IMG/VR virus record: IMGVR_UViG_3300011116_000448
Coordinates: 1-64,000 of that record
Origin: a virus
DNA length: 64,000 nt
Direction: 5' to 3' (one strand)
Under the pieces are notes generated by a model. It saw only the letters and a program-made list of their open reading frames with translations, did no database searches and was not told where the DNA came from. The position numbers and the translations under genes are program-made. The first letter of the stretch is position 1. Each line of letters begins with the position of its first letter. This document shows positions 26,501 to 34,764 of the stretch, one piece after another.

Positions 26501-28335
26501 TTACCACCGCCTGCGTAACCTGACTGCTTACCGTCAATAACGTCTTGAAACGAATCAAACTGGGGAACACTTGAATTCCTCAACGGGGGTTGTCCAAATG
26601 TCTCCTGCATCATGCGGATCATTTCAGGATCTTTCATCCAATCTGGCATTGGTGGGTTTGGATTCATATGCTGTTCGTATTGACGACGAATTGCATCTTG
26701 ATTGCCTAACTCCGGAGGTGACTGCTGCTCAAGCAATTTACCAAGAATATCCAAAGTCTTTGGATCAAGCATAGGAACAGACTTTGAAGAATCTTTGCGC
26801 TGGGGCGATACAAAACCACCTTTAGCGTACACGCTCAACGGCTGATTAACCGGACCCTGTACCTCTGGACGCTGGAGCGTATTGCCCTGAAGCCCCATGG
26901 GGCCACCGGGACCGGGGATACCCGGCGCAAGCGGAACACGCTGCTGGCTCATCGGAGTGTACGTCTGGTTGAACTGCGGCATGGAGCTAGGTGCTCCGTA
27001 GCTGGGGTTCACCGTGTTCTGAGAAGGACGCGTGAACGAATTAAAGTTCATATTCTGAAGGAACGTATCCCAGTCAAAAGCCTGACGTGGCTGCACAGCA
27101 GGAAGAACCTGCGGCTGCTTTGTAAGACCTTTGGAATCTCGGTAGCCCTGAATAAACTTGGAACCTTTAGAGCCAAAACGCTGCAAACGCTCGCCCTCGT
27201 CCATTTCATCAAAATCAGCCATGCGGTTCATTCTGGAAGAAGTCATAAGACCTCCAAGACCATGAGTCTGACCGTCTTCTTTAGCCTGATCCAAGTACTC
27301 CATAGTGGCTTCTAAGGGGTCCATGCCAGCCATCATACCAAGTCCAGCTTTGACCATACCACCATTAGCGTAACCTTTGATTAGACCACCTGTCGCAATC
27401 TTATTTACAGGTGCACCCGGTCTGTCTGTTGTTTGCTGCCCTAGCGCACTTGCCCCTGCGCCAAGTCCTGCTAGCGCAGCCGGATTACCACTCATGATGC
27501 CCGCTGCTGCAAGCCCAATACCCGCAAGGGTCTTGATCGGAGAGTCACTCTGGGTCGTTTCAGTCGTATTTGTCTTTGTAAAGAGATCGCGTGGATACTG
27601 TGCAGCAATAGTACTAAGGAACGAAGCTTTGTTTAGATCGTCCTGATCTTCGCGCATGAACTCCGAATAACCAAAGTCAAGACCAGCCTGATTACGGGTT
27701 CGTTCAGTTAATCCCGTACTCATAAGACGCTGAATATCACCTGTATTGTAATTCTGGGCACCTTGAACATTCTGAATAGCACCACTAATATTGGCGCGTT
27801 GGTTATCCTGCGCCCTAAACCAAGTGTTCATGCCTTTGTCGTAAGCATCTGCGTAAGTAGAACCCGAAAGATCACGGGCGCTCTTCAGAAGCTCTCCAAG
27901 GTTAGCCCCTTCAAGGACACCGTGACGAAGACCGCCAAAAGCCCCCGACATACCTGCCGTGGAGCCAATCTTGGTCATGTTGATGTCTGACTGCTCCTGC
28001 AGACGATCAAGAGAGTTACCAAGGACGTAGTTTACGTAAGGATTAATAAACTGAGTAGCGTCAGGTGTTGCATTGTTCATCAAATCCTGACTAGACTGCA
28101 TAGCCATGTTGACGACAGGCTGATACATACCTGCCTGTGAGCCCGCTGCGCCAATACCTGCTTGTTCGTTAGCACTTAGTTCAGCAATACGTGGTGCTGT
28201 ATACTGATTAAAGCCCTGCGTTCCTGCAGCCTCCGCACGTCCCAGAGCCATGTTGATAAAGTTCTGGTAGTTCTGAGGAACCTTAGTACTCGACGTACTG
28301 GTGGATTTGGTTTTAGATTCAAAAAGACTACCCAA
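23533..28335 (-). CDS. Large internal virion protein with transglycosylase-like segment
   Basis: 1600 residues from a TTG at 28335 with GGAGGGAG upstream. The N-terminal 260 residues are helical (FINMALGRAEAAG, GGLRHGVLEG), as in DNA-transfer/ejection proteins, then a hydrophobic Gly/Ala stretch (about 270-300). The middle is Pro/Gln/Met-rich and carries recurrent Gly-Gly motifs (YANGGMV, YAKGGFV, YAGGGKV, YQEGGFV, FAGGGLI). About residues 945-1085 resemble a lytic transglycosylase: THAFTPFQYTADTW, AEAAAYVYKNFYLP, NLYLAHHLGPDGAVKAI. It likely opens the peptidoglycan during DNA entry. The C-terminus is helical and charged. It pairs with the 2579-aa gene downstream as an ejectosome. The catalytic Glu is not certain. 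Confidence 0.75.
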   Translation of the reverse strand: MGSLFESKTKSTSTSSTKVPQNYQNFINMALGRAEAAGTQGFNQYTAPRIAELSANEQAGIGAAGSQAGMYQPVVNMAMQSSQDLMNNATPDATQFINPYVNYVLGNSLDRLQEQSDINMTKIGSTAGMSGAFGGLRHGVLEGANLGELLKSARDLSGSTYADAYDKGMNTWFRAQDNQRANISGAIQNVQGAQNYNTGDIQRLMSTGLTERTRNQAGLDFGYSEFMREDQDDLNKASFLSTIAAQYPRDLFTKTNTTETTQSDSPIKTLAGIGLAAAGIMSGNPAALAGLGAGASALGQQTTDRPGAPVNKIATGGLIKGYANGGMVKAGLGMMAGMDPLEATMEYLDQAKEDGQTHGLGGLMTSSRMNRMADFDEMDEGERLQRFGSKGSKFIQGYRDSKGLTKQPQVLPAVQPRQAFDWDTFLQNMNFNSFTRPSQNTVNPSYGAPSSMPQFNQTYTPMSQQRVPLAPGIPGPGGPMGLQGNTLQRPEVQGPVNQPLSVYAKGGFVSPQRKDSSKSVPMLDPKTLDILGKLLEQQSPPELGNQDAIRRQYEQHMNPNPPMPDWMKDPEMIRMMQETFGQPPLRNSSVPQFDSFQDVIDGKQSGYAGGGKVGPGDGWELNVPEDDKGHYDILRMLGLDKRTLPQRGFQDVIRNDYPRYGDELGDLSYLNEDMKLIKNIQKQEDYVKRKPLLKNNDATEERLKKVGAAPKSNNPLDAMITTLAKDVAKAKAMNELSMQMGEPLPFDEADVRKEDALRYLNDSGRAFPQELIDAKRLRKEYEYLPGTPLEELTKRRLTGPGRASKYDNKDTRAYQEGGFVQGGKSFEKNQARVPAEMVDPLAALYHGMDSSAGKFQPDFQNLGRDDVLGKVDSVGEGTITKAQARNQTSRAPQDIIDSLPMDPNADPSRVPRDVEVKRYSNSKMWDNVNEDLFVEGTKMNEQDNSIKNKDLSKNDADMTLAGTHAFTPFQYTADTWNGYVKKVPKAVREQLNIRPVNKQDIYKYKSGDPELAKYLPSAEAAAYVYKNFYLPTSYNTLKKAGLPITEMNLYLAHHLGPDGAVKAIPTLYDKADKPMKDILVEVGLKSAAKSKGNPWTKKAGYTFNDYRADKEKAYNNLREKYSGKTIDEMLAERGAVPQNDPSRGGETISGGTTTFNPIDIIGDSFTKGGMGFAGGGLIKKFSKGGGAYSSDSQIFPLEDWDEVFRRQYGDDSLVLPLESWDSVMPPPPDVTADEIDLYRSIPKGNKADLTSNKVNVIGSPTVTTPKKQPREPNVLRMPENPADWKTREPGVFEKARERAKDPNGIGRWDDFLSQIPGLGITPSTSGRVPTDQKIVLPIDEKGWDYKPNPNLYMDALGEWGNSGDPVDNFYNEMSDMIGTPQGGAPEIPAGAQADPTGGTGGGPGAPGGDVVDDDPEAAMLRQLYKDRLREYMDAQTKPKKQAVFGMFDNVNEPLLKLGLSILASKGSFGNALGEAGLASLADRDKEQLKKGQEASEKLQEIVKMRYTNAMVDSLDPNVKAELARQAQAAKLQEKEMQLDFERQKAGLTAKETRVNEILKAIMRWQTDRVGEPVPQEWLDIVNNAGYGLKNPEEEGTSLFN

Positions 28336-28338
28336 GGT

Positions 28339-28833
28339 TTAAGTAACTCCCTCCGGAATATACAGGGTTTTGAAGCCTATATTCTTGAACCCCTTAAAGC
28401 CCAAATACCGTGACATTCGGTTCTGGTCGTTAGTCGAGTCCATATTGAAAATGTCAAGCAGCAACGGTGCACCTACACCATTAGCAAAGTCTTTTGTGAT
28501 GTCCAGAAGGCGCTCTTGGATACGGTATCCTTTGCGGTATTCCGGGGTTACAAAAAAGACAAGATTTGTAAAAAAGCTTTGATTGCTCCACCAAAGTGTG
28601 GTAGACCCAAGCACAATTGTTCCCACAATTATATCATCTTCGTTAAGAGCCAAAAGGGCAACCCCCCGATTATCAACGATGATTTCCTTAATAACTTGGG
28701 CAGTAAGGGGGATATCCTGAGGAGCCAGCTTTTCTAGATGGTTCTCTTTCTCAACGCGATTCAAGAAAAGCGAAAGACCTACTACGTCATCCGGCGTAGC
28801 ATTTCGGTAGGTAATACCTTTGTAGGTGTACAT
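28339..28833 (-). CDS. GNAT family N-acetyltransferase
   Basis: 164 residues from the ATG at 28833, preceded by GGGAG; an earlier start lies inside the HNH gene. YRNATPDDVVGLSLFLNRV is the usual GNAT first strand and helix, DIIVGTIVLGS is beta 4, and LVFFVTPEYRKGYRIQERLLD covers motif A, where acetyl-CoA binds, though the canonical RxxGxG/A is relaxed to YRKGYRI. A C-terminal SRYLGFKGFKNIGFKTLYI matches the end of the fold. Set inside the virion operon, it might modify a capsid or host protein. The target is unknown. Confidence 0.72.
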   Translation of the reverse strand: MYTYKGITYRNATPDDVVGLSLFLNRVEKENHLEKLAPQDIPLTAQVIKEIIVDNRGVALLALNEDDIIVGTIVLGSTTLWWSNQSFFTNLVFFVTPEYRKGYRIQERLLDITKDFANGVGAPLLLDIFNMDSTNDQNRMSRYLGFKGFKNIGFKTLYIPEGVT

Positions 28834-28837
28834 TTGC

Positions 28838-29425
28838 TTAGAAAACTCCCTCTTGTTCAAATTTGTTGCTTTTTGTTCTGTTCTCTATGAACGTGAGTAT
28901 TTGTAAATTCCACGGAACGTGCAGTCCGCTAACTATTTTACCCCGTAAAGGTACAATATGATCTACATGATGTTGAACCCCCGTTATTTCTGTTAACCTT
29001 TGAGCCTCGGTGTAAAAGCCTGTAATCTCCATAAGTTGTTCAGGTGTCAGCCAATTAGGGGTTCGTCTAGTTTTACGTTCTTTGTAGTTCCTTTTCCAAG
29101 CCCGGTCTTTATCCCTATTTTCCTCTCTATACCTTTTCTGGTACTCAAGGACTTTCTCTTTATTGCTTTGATAATACTCTCGTTTGTAAGCCAAATCCGC
29201 CTCAAGTCGTCGCTGGCGATTCATCTCATTTTTAATGAGTATTTTACCCTTATTTTTTACGTACTGTATGGGGTACCGCTCTCGCGCTTTTAATTTGCGA
29301 CAAGCAGTGCAAGTACCTGTTGCAGTTACTCTTTTTTCAAAATGCCCTAGCTTACAAGGTTTTTCCGAGTAATAGAATTTTTCATTTGCAATTTGAGCGA
29401 GGTATCTATTACTTCGAGCGACCAT
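28838..29425 (-). CDS. HNH endonuclease (homing type)
   Basis: 195 residues. The N-terminal CKLGHFEKR and GTCTAC supply a four-ligand zinc knuckle. A long basic helical middle follows (KREYYQSNKEKVLEYQKRYREE). The C-terminal HHVDHIVPLRGKIVSGLHV and PWNLQIL...NRTKSN is a clear HNH/endonuclease VII-like site (DH...H...N). Such genes move as free-standing homing endonucleases. It sits between virion genes, overlapping the next upstream gene by 17 nt, and has an AT-richer look than its neighbours, consistent with insertion by transfer. Confidence 0.85.
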   Translation of the reverse strand: MVARSNRYLAQIANEKFYYSEKPCKLGHFEKRVTATGTCTACRKLKARERYPIQYVKNKGKILIKNEMNRQRRLEADLAYKREYYQSNKEKVLEYQKRYREENRDKDRAWKRNYKERKTRRTPNWLTPEQLMEITGFYTEAQRLTEITGVQHHVDHIVPLRGKIVSGLHVPWNLQILTFIENRTKSNKFEQEGVF

Positions 29426-29699
29426 CTTTTATAAGGGTATCCAAAGGTGCAGGTTGCTGTGTCTTGCCCATTTTTATACGCCTAATCTCTTTCACTAGAG
29501 AATCTAAGATTTTGGCCCCTGCGTCAGTATTACCATCTCCGAGCAAAGATACTGTTTGCGCGTCAATAACATACTCACCTTCAGACAGGGCTGCTGGCTG
29601 GTTTCCGTTAATACTTGCAGGAACGTCATCCTTCATCCCCGTAGCAGGGGTATTCTTGTGGATGTTCTTGATAAGCTTCATAATGGCGGATTTGTTCAT
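29409..29699 (-). CDS. Small virion-associated protein with SEGEYVI motif
   Basis: 96 residues. PAALSEGEYVIDAQTVSLLGDG, then DAGAKILDSLVKEIR, is a pattern often seen at the C-terminus of large phage structural proteins with glycine-glycine repeats; here it is a separate gene upstream of the 1600-residue protein, which carries such Gly-Gly motifs. The HNH gene overlaps its 3' end. It might be a split-off module of the ejection protein; the role is unknown. Confidence 0.6.
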   Translation of the reverse strand: MNKSAIMKLIKNIHKNTPATGMKDDVPASINGNQPAALSEGEYVIDAQTVSLLGDGNTDAGAKILDSLVKEIRRIKMGKTQQPAPLDTLIKDGRSK

Positions 29700-29702
29700 T
29701 TT

Positions 29703-29963
29703 TTAGGGCAACTTTCCTGATTCTTGCAATTGCACCAACAAGGTGCCTAGTACCTTTCGGGTTTCGTCCAAAGTAGCTGTAGTTGGGTCCAAAGCGTAGG
29801 TAGGGGTATTGTTTGTGACAACAATACGCTCCTTGGCAAAAGGCTGCTCTGGCATACGTTCAAGCACACCTTCAATGGCCCTGACCAATTGAATAAGATA
29901 ATCGTAGACCTCGTCGTTCTTCTTTTCAAACTTCTTGTTGGGCTGGGGTAGTCTGACTCTCAT
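29703..29963 (-). CDS. Small hypothetical structural-operon protein, 86 aa
   Basis: Lies four bases after the gp10-like gene. Helical N-terminus (VYDYLIQLVRAIEGVLERM) and a Thr/Leu-rich second half. No domain recognised. Size and place suit a minor virion or assembly protein. Confidence 0.6.
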   Translation of the reverse strand: MRVRLPQPNKKFEKKNDEVYDYLIQLVRAIEGVLERMPEQPFAKERIVVTNNTPTYALDPTTATLDETRKVLGTLLVQLQESGKLP

Positions 29964-29967
29964 TTTC

Positions 29968-31779
29968 TTAACGCTCTCCGTCGGGCATTATACCTGCCCG
30001 CCACTTACCCATTCGGAAGTTACTTAGGGCACTGGAAACCTCTACACGGAGCGCCATTTGGCGTCCTTTGCCCCGAAGGGAGATTTTCTTGGTATCTGGA
30101 CCAATAGTGTAGGGACCTTTGATGACCGGGCTCTCGCTTGGGTGCTTTTTGATCTTGATATACGCGCGCATGTACGCACCCTCAAGTTCACTGACATCGG
30201 GGATTATGCGGTCAATAAAGGTCATTGGTTGACCATCTTCAATGTCAAAGTAGCCTGACTCAATAAAGGCACCCAATTCCTGACCGTTGGCATCGTGACC
30301 AAACTCATGACTGTAGGCAGCTTCACTAGTAGCCGTGGCAATAGGGTAGTCAAATAAATTGGAGTCAACCCAAGTAGTGCGGTCAAGAGCACCGTAATTC
30401 CACGTACCTTCCATGTAATTATAGGTAATATAGCGGTTATTTTCAGTAGAGCCAAAGGTAGGGTAAAACCACCAAATTTCGTTAAATTCCGAGTTTACGC
30501 CGACGTAGATCTTTTCCTTTTGATCGTAGTTAATAGCGTATTCAGAATCCGGTTCAAAGATGCTTTTGTGGAGCGAGCAGGGCAAATTCTGGACCGTACC
30601 GTCGTACTTAAAAAATGACCGTTTACCCATCCAATAGACGGTTCCATTTACGTCAATGGCAGCATTTGGGCCAATAAGACCACAAGCAATGCCAACTCGA
30701 TCTTGAGTGAAGTAAAATGGTGCACCCCGGTATGTTACTGCGTGAGCCCCTTCATCGGTAAAGGCGACGATTTCCTTTTTTGATTTTACGGCCCCGACAA
30801 CGTAAGATCCTGAGTTGAATCGGAAGCCCCCAGCCGCGTTAGTAACTGCCGGGGACCAAATAGCGTAGTTTTCTTGTTGAGACCAACGACCTACAAGAGG
30901 GTCAAAATCGCCATTAAACGCACTGGTTCCAAACAACATCATGTGACGCGCTTCTTCACTAATCAACATAACATTGCTTCGGGTAGGGATATCTACGTGG
31001 GCAATAGAAGCTCTTGTAGCCAAACCATCTGATTTATCCCAACGATAAACCGCACCACCGCGAAGAAGCGCAAGTAAATCTTCACCCCAAGTGTCAAAGG
31101 TCCACAGCCGCATGTTTGTAATCAATGACCCAGTTGTACCTGTTCCGTAGACACCACTTCCATACGTACCGGAACCGTACCCCGTTGTCGGCTCGTTGTT
31201 CTGTTTACCTGTCTGCAACAAATAGGTAATTGTCGCAGGGCCACCTATTTTTGTCTTTGCAGTTGTATTTGCAATAGAGCAATTACCGTTAATTGAAACA
31301 ACAAAGTTATTGGTGTTAGCAGAGACAACTTCAAGAACACCGTAGATATCAAAACCAGCGTCACTGACTGACGTGAATGCTACGTAGTCACCTGCTACTG
31401 CTTGGTGCCCTGCGTCAGATACTTTGACTAGCGTAGTGTTTGATGCATAAGTACTAAATGCAGAAGTTTCACTTACTACTGCTCGCGCGGGAGTAACGTC
31501 ACTCCAAGCACCTGCGTTGTAGATAAACAAACCTTTGTGTGTGCCAAGAGCGTAAAACTTGTCACCGTCAAGAGCAGCCCAAGTAAGAGCCTCTCTTGCA
31601 ACACCACGATAATTACCCGTTGCAACAAGTGGAGTCCAGCCTCCAAGCTTCTCTACGTTACCTTTGTGAAATCGAATTTTATCACCATCAACCCACTGCC
31701 CCGTAGCTTGGTACGAAGTGATGTCGGTGTTGATACCGTTCTGAATTTCTATGGGTTTAAGTTTGGTATCTCCGGGCAT
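29968..31779 (-). CDS. P22 gp10-like tail nozzle/DNA stabilisation protein
   Basis: 603 residues. The N-terminus PIEIQNGINTDITSYQATGQWVDGDKIRF and a beta-propeller-like body with repeated strand pairs (DGDKFYALGTHKGLFIYN, WGEDLLALLRGGAVYRW, GTVYWMGKRSFFKYDG, FNEIWWFYP) match podovirus gp10-type nozzle proteins. The end RGKGRQMALRVEVSS...FRMGKWRAGI is the usual C-terminal beta domain. It plugs the tail tube and connects to fibres. It starts one base after the preceding fibre gene. A Gly/Tyr/Ser-rich insert (TTGYGSGTYGSGVYG) near residue 200 is unusual. Confidence 0.78.
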   Translation of the reverse strand: MPGDTKLKPIEIQNGINTDITSYQATGQWVDGDKIRFHKGNVEKLGGWTPLVATGNYRGVAREALTWAALDGDKFYALGTHKGLFIYNAGAWSDVTPARAVVSETSAFSTYASNTTLVKVSDAGHQAVAGDYVAFTSVSDAGFDIYGVLEVVSANTNNFVVSINGNCSIANTTAKTKIGGPATITYLLQTGKQNNEPTTGYGSGTYGSGVYGTGTTGSLITNMRLWTFDTWGEDLLALLRGGAVYRWDKSDGLATRASIAHVDIPTRSNVMLISEEARHMMLFGTSAFNGDFDPLVGRWSQQENYAIWSPAVTNAAGGFRFNSGSYVVGAVKSKKEIVAFTDEGAHAVTYRGAPFYFTQDRVGIACGLIGPNAAIDVNGTVYWMGKRSFFKYDGTVQNLPCSLHKSIFEPDSEYAINYDQKEKIYVGVNSEFNEIWWFYPTFGSTENNRYITYNYMEGTWNYGALDRTTWVDSNLFDYPIATATSEAAYSHEFGHDANGQELGAFIESGYFDIEDGQPMTFIDRIIPDVSELEGAYMRAYIKIKKHPSESPVIKGPYTIGPDTKKISLRGKGRQMALRVEVSSALSNFRMGKWRAGIMPDGER

Positions 31780-33363
31780 TTAAGTAGCGTTCACCCGATC
31801 CACCCAACCATTACATAGAATAGAAGCGCTGGCACCGCTAGCATTATTGCCGCTAATATAATAAATTGAAGTACTTTCAAGAACTATTTCACAAGAATAC
31901 AACACTGGTGCTGTACCGCTTCCAGTTGAACCTGCAAAACCCGAACTAAACGTTGCCGTATATCCTACATCGTTATTGGGGAATACCCAAGTAGAAGAGT
32001 TTGTAGCGCCCGAATTTCCTACGCTAAGTAAAATAGAACGGGCTGTACTTGGTACTTTTTGAGCACCGCCTGCACCTGTAGTGCCTGCTGCAGTCAACGC
32101 AGTTTTACTTGCATTTGTTGACACAGAAAAACTAATTGGAGCAGTAACCGTCGTACCCGCACCCACAACGTATTGTGCACGATTACCGATTTGACGAATA
32201 CGTAGAAAAGTTGCTGCACCTCCGGTCATAAAACAACCAATGCGGTATTTAAATCCTCCGCTATACCCAGTAGGCAATGTGGGTGATGTTGCTGAAAGAG
32301 ACATCAAAGAACCTGCACCAGTGCCGTCAGATTTAGCAATCAACCAAATATGGTATTCAGTATTATTTGCCAAAGAGCCTGTATCTAAACGATTAATTGC
32401 CGCATTAGTAGAGCAATCACAAGTGTAATTGCCTGACACAACAGAAAGCCCCTGCCCCGCAGCATTAACAAGAACAGCTTGATCAAAAGTTATTGTTACG
32501 TTTGTTGTTGCGCCACCATTCACAATTAATAGATTTGAAACACCGGGAAGCGCAGGACCTATAGCATAACCTGGAACTTTTTTTGGTGCTGCCGCTGAGG
32601 CGTCATATGAAAGAAAAAAGTCTGCCCCGTGGTCTGGGGAAGAGTCAGCAGTAAGAACGTTCAAACCCTTCATTGCATTATTAAATGTAGTTGTTCTAGC
32701 TGTTGATGTCGATTGATCAAAAATAACAAAACCGTCCGAGACAGCAACAGAAGGTTCGTCAGGAAAATCTGAAACAGCATTTTTAAAGAAAGTAGACACT
32801 GGTACTTTATTCAATGCACCATTTTCACTTGCATCAATAAAAGGTAAAAAATCAGCACCTGCACCACCAGTAGCGTCAGTAGCTACGTTAGAGACGGCTG
32901 CAATAACTGCTGACGTAAATGCATTGAACGCACCAATGGACACCGTACGAAGTACTTCACGCACATTTGTACCGTCAGAAACCACAAGGCCTTGCTCTAG
33001 TCCCGAACCACTGCCAGAAAAATCCACACCAACCGTACCACCTGTGTTTTTCAATGTGACTTTATTAGCACCCGTCATCTTGTTACGGATAAGGTAAAAG
33101 CTCTGGACAGCAGGGGCAAAAAGACTTACGTTGGACGTAGGTGCACCCGTAAGGACAATCTGGGACCTGCGTCCCTGATCGGTAGCACCATTTTGAGTAC
33201 TCAGTACAGAATCGCCTGCTGTCGTCATTGCAACGCAAACAAGACCAAAGCACTCGTCAATCATGTCAATCGTATTGGTATTCAGATACCCGCCCCACGT
33301 ATTGGAGTTTTCTCCGGGGTTCTGTTTTTCAAGACGCTTGCGTGTGGTAAATGAACTGGTCAT
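31780..33363 (-). CDS. Tail fibre protein with conserved N-terminal anchor
   Basis: 527 residues. The N-terminal NPGENSNTWGGYLNTNTIDMIDE with the following FGLVCV matches the virion-anchoring region of many phage fibre proteins. The body is Ala/Ser/Thr/Val-rich beta structure (about residues 110-430), then a compact C-terminal region (about 430-527, TSARSILLSV, YSCEIVLES, DRVNA) that may bind receptor. GGAG lies 11 bases before the ATG. The gene is transcribed between the adaptor and the nozzle gene. Confidence 0.75.
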   Translation of the reverse strand: MTSSFTTRKRLEKQNPGENSNTWGGYLNTNTIDMIDECFGLVCVAMTTAGDSVLSTQNGATDQGRRSQIVLTGAPTSNVSLFAPAVQSFYLIRNKMTGANKVTLKNTGGTVGVDFSGSGSGLEQGLVVSDGTNVREVLRTVSIGAFNAFTSAVIAAVSNVATDATGGAGADFLPFIDASENGALNKVPVSTFFKNAVSDFPDEPSVAVSDGFVIFDQSTSTARTTTFNNAMKGLNVLTADSSPDHGADFFLSYDASAAAPKKVPGYAIGPALPGVSNLLIVNGGATTNVTITFDQAVLVNAAGQGLSVVSGNYTCDCSTNAAINRLDTGSLANNTEYHIWLIAKSDGTGAGSLMSLSATSPTLPTGYSGGFKYRIGCFMTGGAATFLRIRQIGNRAQYVVGAGTTVTAPISFSVSTNASKTALTAAGTTGAGGAQKVPSTARSILLSVGNSGATNSSTWVFPNNDVGYTATFSSGFAGSTGSGTAPVLYSCEIVLESTSIYYISGNNASGASASILCNGWVDRVNAT

Positions 33364-33369
33364 AGACTA

Positions 33370-34050
33370 TTACTCCGGTTGGATATTTGCATTCAGGGTA
33401 TTCTGGTTACCCTGTGTGTTGGCTGGCTCCAAACCACTGTCCCTGCGCTCGCGACGAGCTTCATTAACAACGTCACGCAAGCAAGTCTGGTAGTTGGTTT
33501 CCAAAATGTTAACTTGGTTGTAATTCTTGGCAAACTTGGCTTGTTCAATCAAGGTTGCATAATACAGCATATCCCCAAAGGTTGAGGTAAAGACATTGAC
33601 ACTTACAGCCTCACTAAGGGGCGTAGGCCTGCCCGCGTAAGACAGCTTGAAATTCCCAGCATTAGAGCACGTAGGCGCAATTATGAACTCCGTGGCACTG
33701 TAATCTGCGTAGTATTTTGGGCACCCCACTGAAGCAGCCCCGTAAGGCCAGTAGTCCTCGCAAAAAGAGTCTGTGGACTTAAATAGTGTCTGAAGCTTGC
33801 CGTCGGGCTTGACATACCTCAAATTGAACCCAAAACGGTAGCCAGAGGGTTTGTTAATAATAAACCCTCCTGCCGCACACGACACGTTAGTGTTCACACG
33901 CAGGTGCGTGGAATCTAGCTCGCGGGTAAGTCTCTGTTCCGCCAGATCCACAGCAATGGGGATGTAGGCGGTAAATTCTGTACCGTCATCTTCAAAGTAC
34001 TGACGTACTGCGGAAACGAGGGTAGAATAGCTTGTAATTGGATTTGTCAT
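33370..34050 (-). CDS. Phage adaptor protein (head-tail connector family)
   Basis: 226 residues. SYSTLVSAVRQYFEDDG, FTAYIPIAVDLAEQRLTRELD and a central beta region (PSGYRFGFNLRYVKPDGK, TEFIIAPTC) resemble the adaptor of SU10-like and related podoviruses, followed by a long helical C-terminus (LIEQAKFAKNYNQVNILETNY). It would bridge portal and nozzle. The final Asn/Gln-rich tail seems disordered. Family call is from overall pattern. Confidence 0.62.
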   Translation of the reverse strand: MTNPITSYSTLVSAVRQYFEDDGTEFTAYIPIAVDLAEQRLTRELDSTHLRVNTNVSCAAGGFIINKPSGYRFGFNLRYVKPDGKLQTLFKSTDSFCEDYWPYGAASVGCPKYYADYSATEFIIAPTCSNAGNFKLSYAGRPTPLSEAVSVNVFTSTFGDMLYYATLIEQAKFAKNYNQVNILETNYQTCLRDVVNEARRERRDSGLEPANTQGNQNTLNANIQPE

Positions 34051-34071
34051 GACTCTATTTTATCCTATTTT

Positions 34072-34764
34072 TTAAAATAGCCAGTAGAACCTAATTTCAC
34101 CACCAGCACCTCTTCCGCCTCCAAAAGGAAGACCAAATTCAACACTGCCTCCACTTCCTCCTGCGCCGGGAAGGTCTCCTACAATTCCAGTTTGAGTAGT
34201 AGGGAGTGCGCCTCCTGCACCATATAAAGGACTATCTCCTCCAGCACCCCCTGTTACTCCTGAAGCAGTACCTCCTGTATTTCCAGCAATACGTCCATTT
34301 TGAGCAGAACCAAGAGTTTCTTTACCTGAACCTGCTGCACCTCCTGTACCAGCGGCACCACCTGCACCCCCTGCACCTGTTGTAGCAACACCCCCTGACC
34401 CACCTGCCGCTGAAATAGTACCTGTTGTAATCCCGCCTAATGTCATACTAGTAATAGAAGCCGCAGTACCATTATTGCCATTTGCATTGGCTGCACCTGC
34501 AGCACCTCCATTACCTACAGAGAATGTAATAATTTTACCCCAGTCATCAGGACGTATTTCAAAAGATGCAATAGCTTGTGCCCCCGAACCACCACCGCCG
34601 CCGCCGTTTGTTGATCCGTTTGTTCCTGCACCACCTCCTCCATCACCTTGCGTAACAATAGTTACATAAATAGCTCCGTAAGGAACTGTTGTAGTGCCGG
34701 AAGTATCATAAACTTCAAAACGCGGCCCGCGTAGACTGCGCGGAATGTGACAGGGACTAGCCAT
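34072..34764 (-). CDS. Glycine-rich virion protein (fibre-associated)
   Basis: 230 residues from the ATG at 34764; a longer in-frame start lies inside the repeat fibre gene. After FEVYDTSGTTTVPYGAIYVTIV the protein is dominated by Gly/Ala/Ser/Thr repeats and ends with GLPFGGGRGAGGEIRFYWLF. Glycine-rich domains of this kind occur in tail fibres and in fibre-tip adhesins, where poly-Gly helices form host-binding bundles. It overlaps the upstream fibre by 8 nt, so the two are probably partners. The role is inferred. Confidence 0.65.
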   Translation of the reverse strand: MASPCHIPRSLRGPRFEVYDTSGTTTVPYGAIYVTIVTQGDGGGGAGTNGSTNGGGGGGSGAQAIASFEIRPDDWGKIITFSVGNGGAAGAANANGNNGTAASITSMTLGGITTGTISAAGGSGGVATTGAGGAGGAAGTGGAAGSGKETLGSAQNGRIAGNTGGTASGVTGGAGGDSPLYGAGGALPTTQTGIVGDLPGAGGSGGSVEFGLPFGGGRGAGGEIRFYWLF

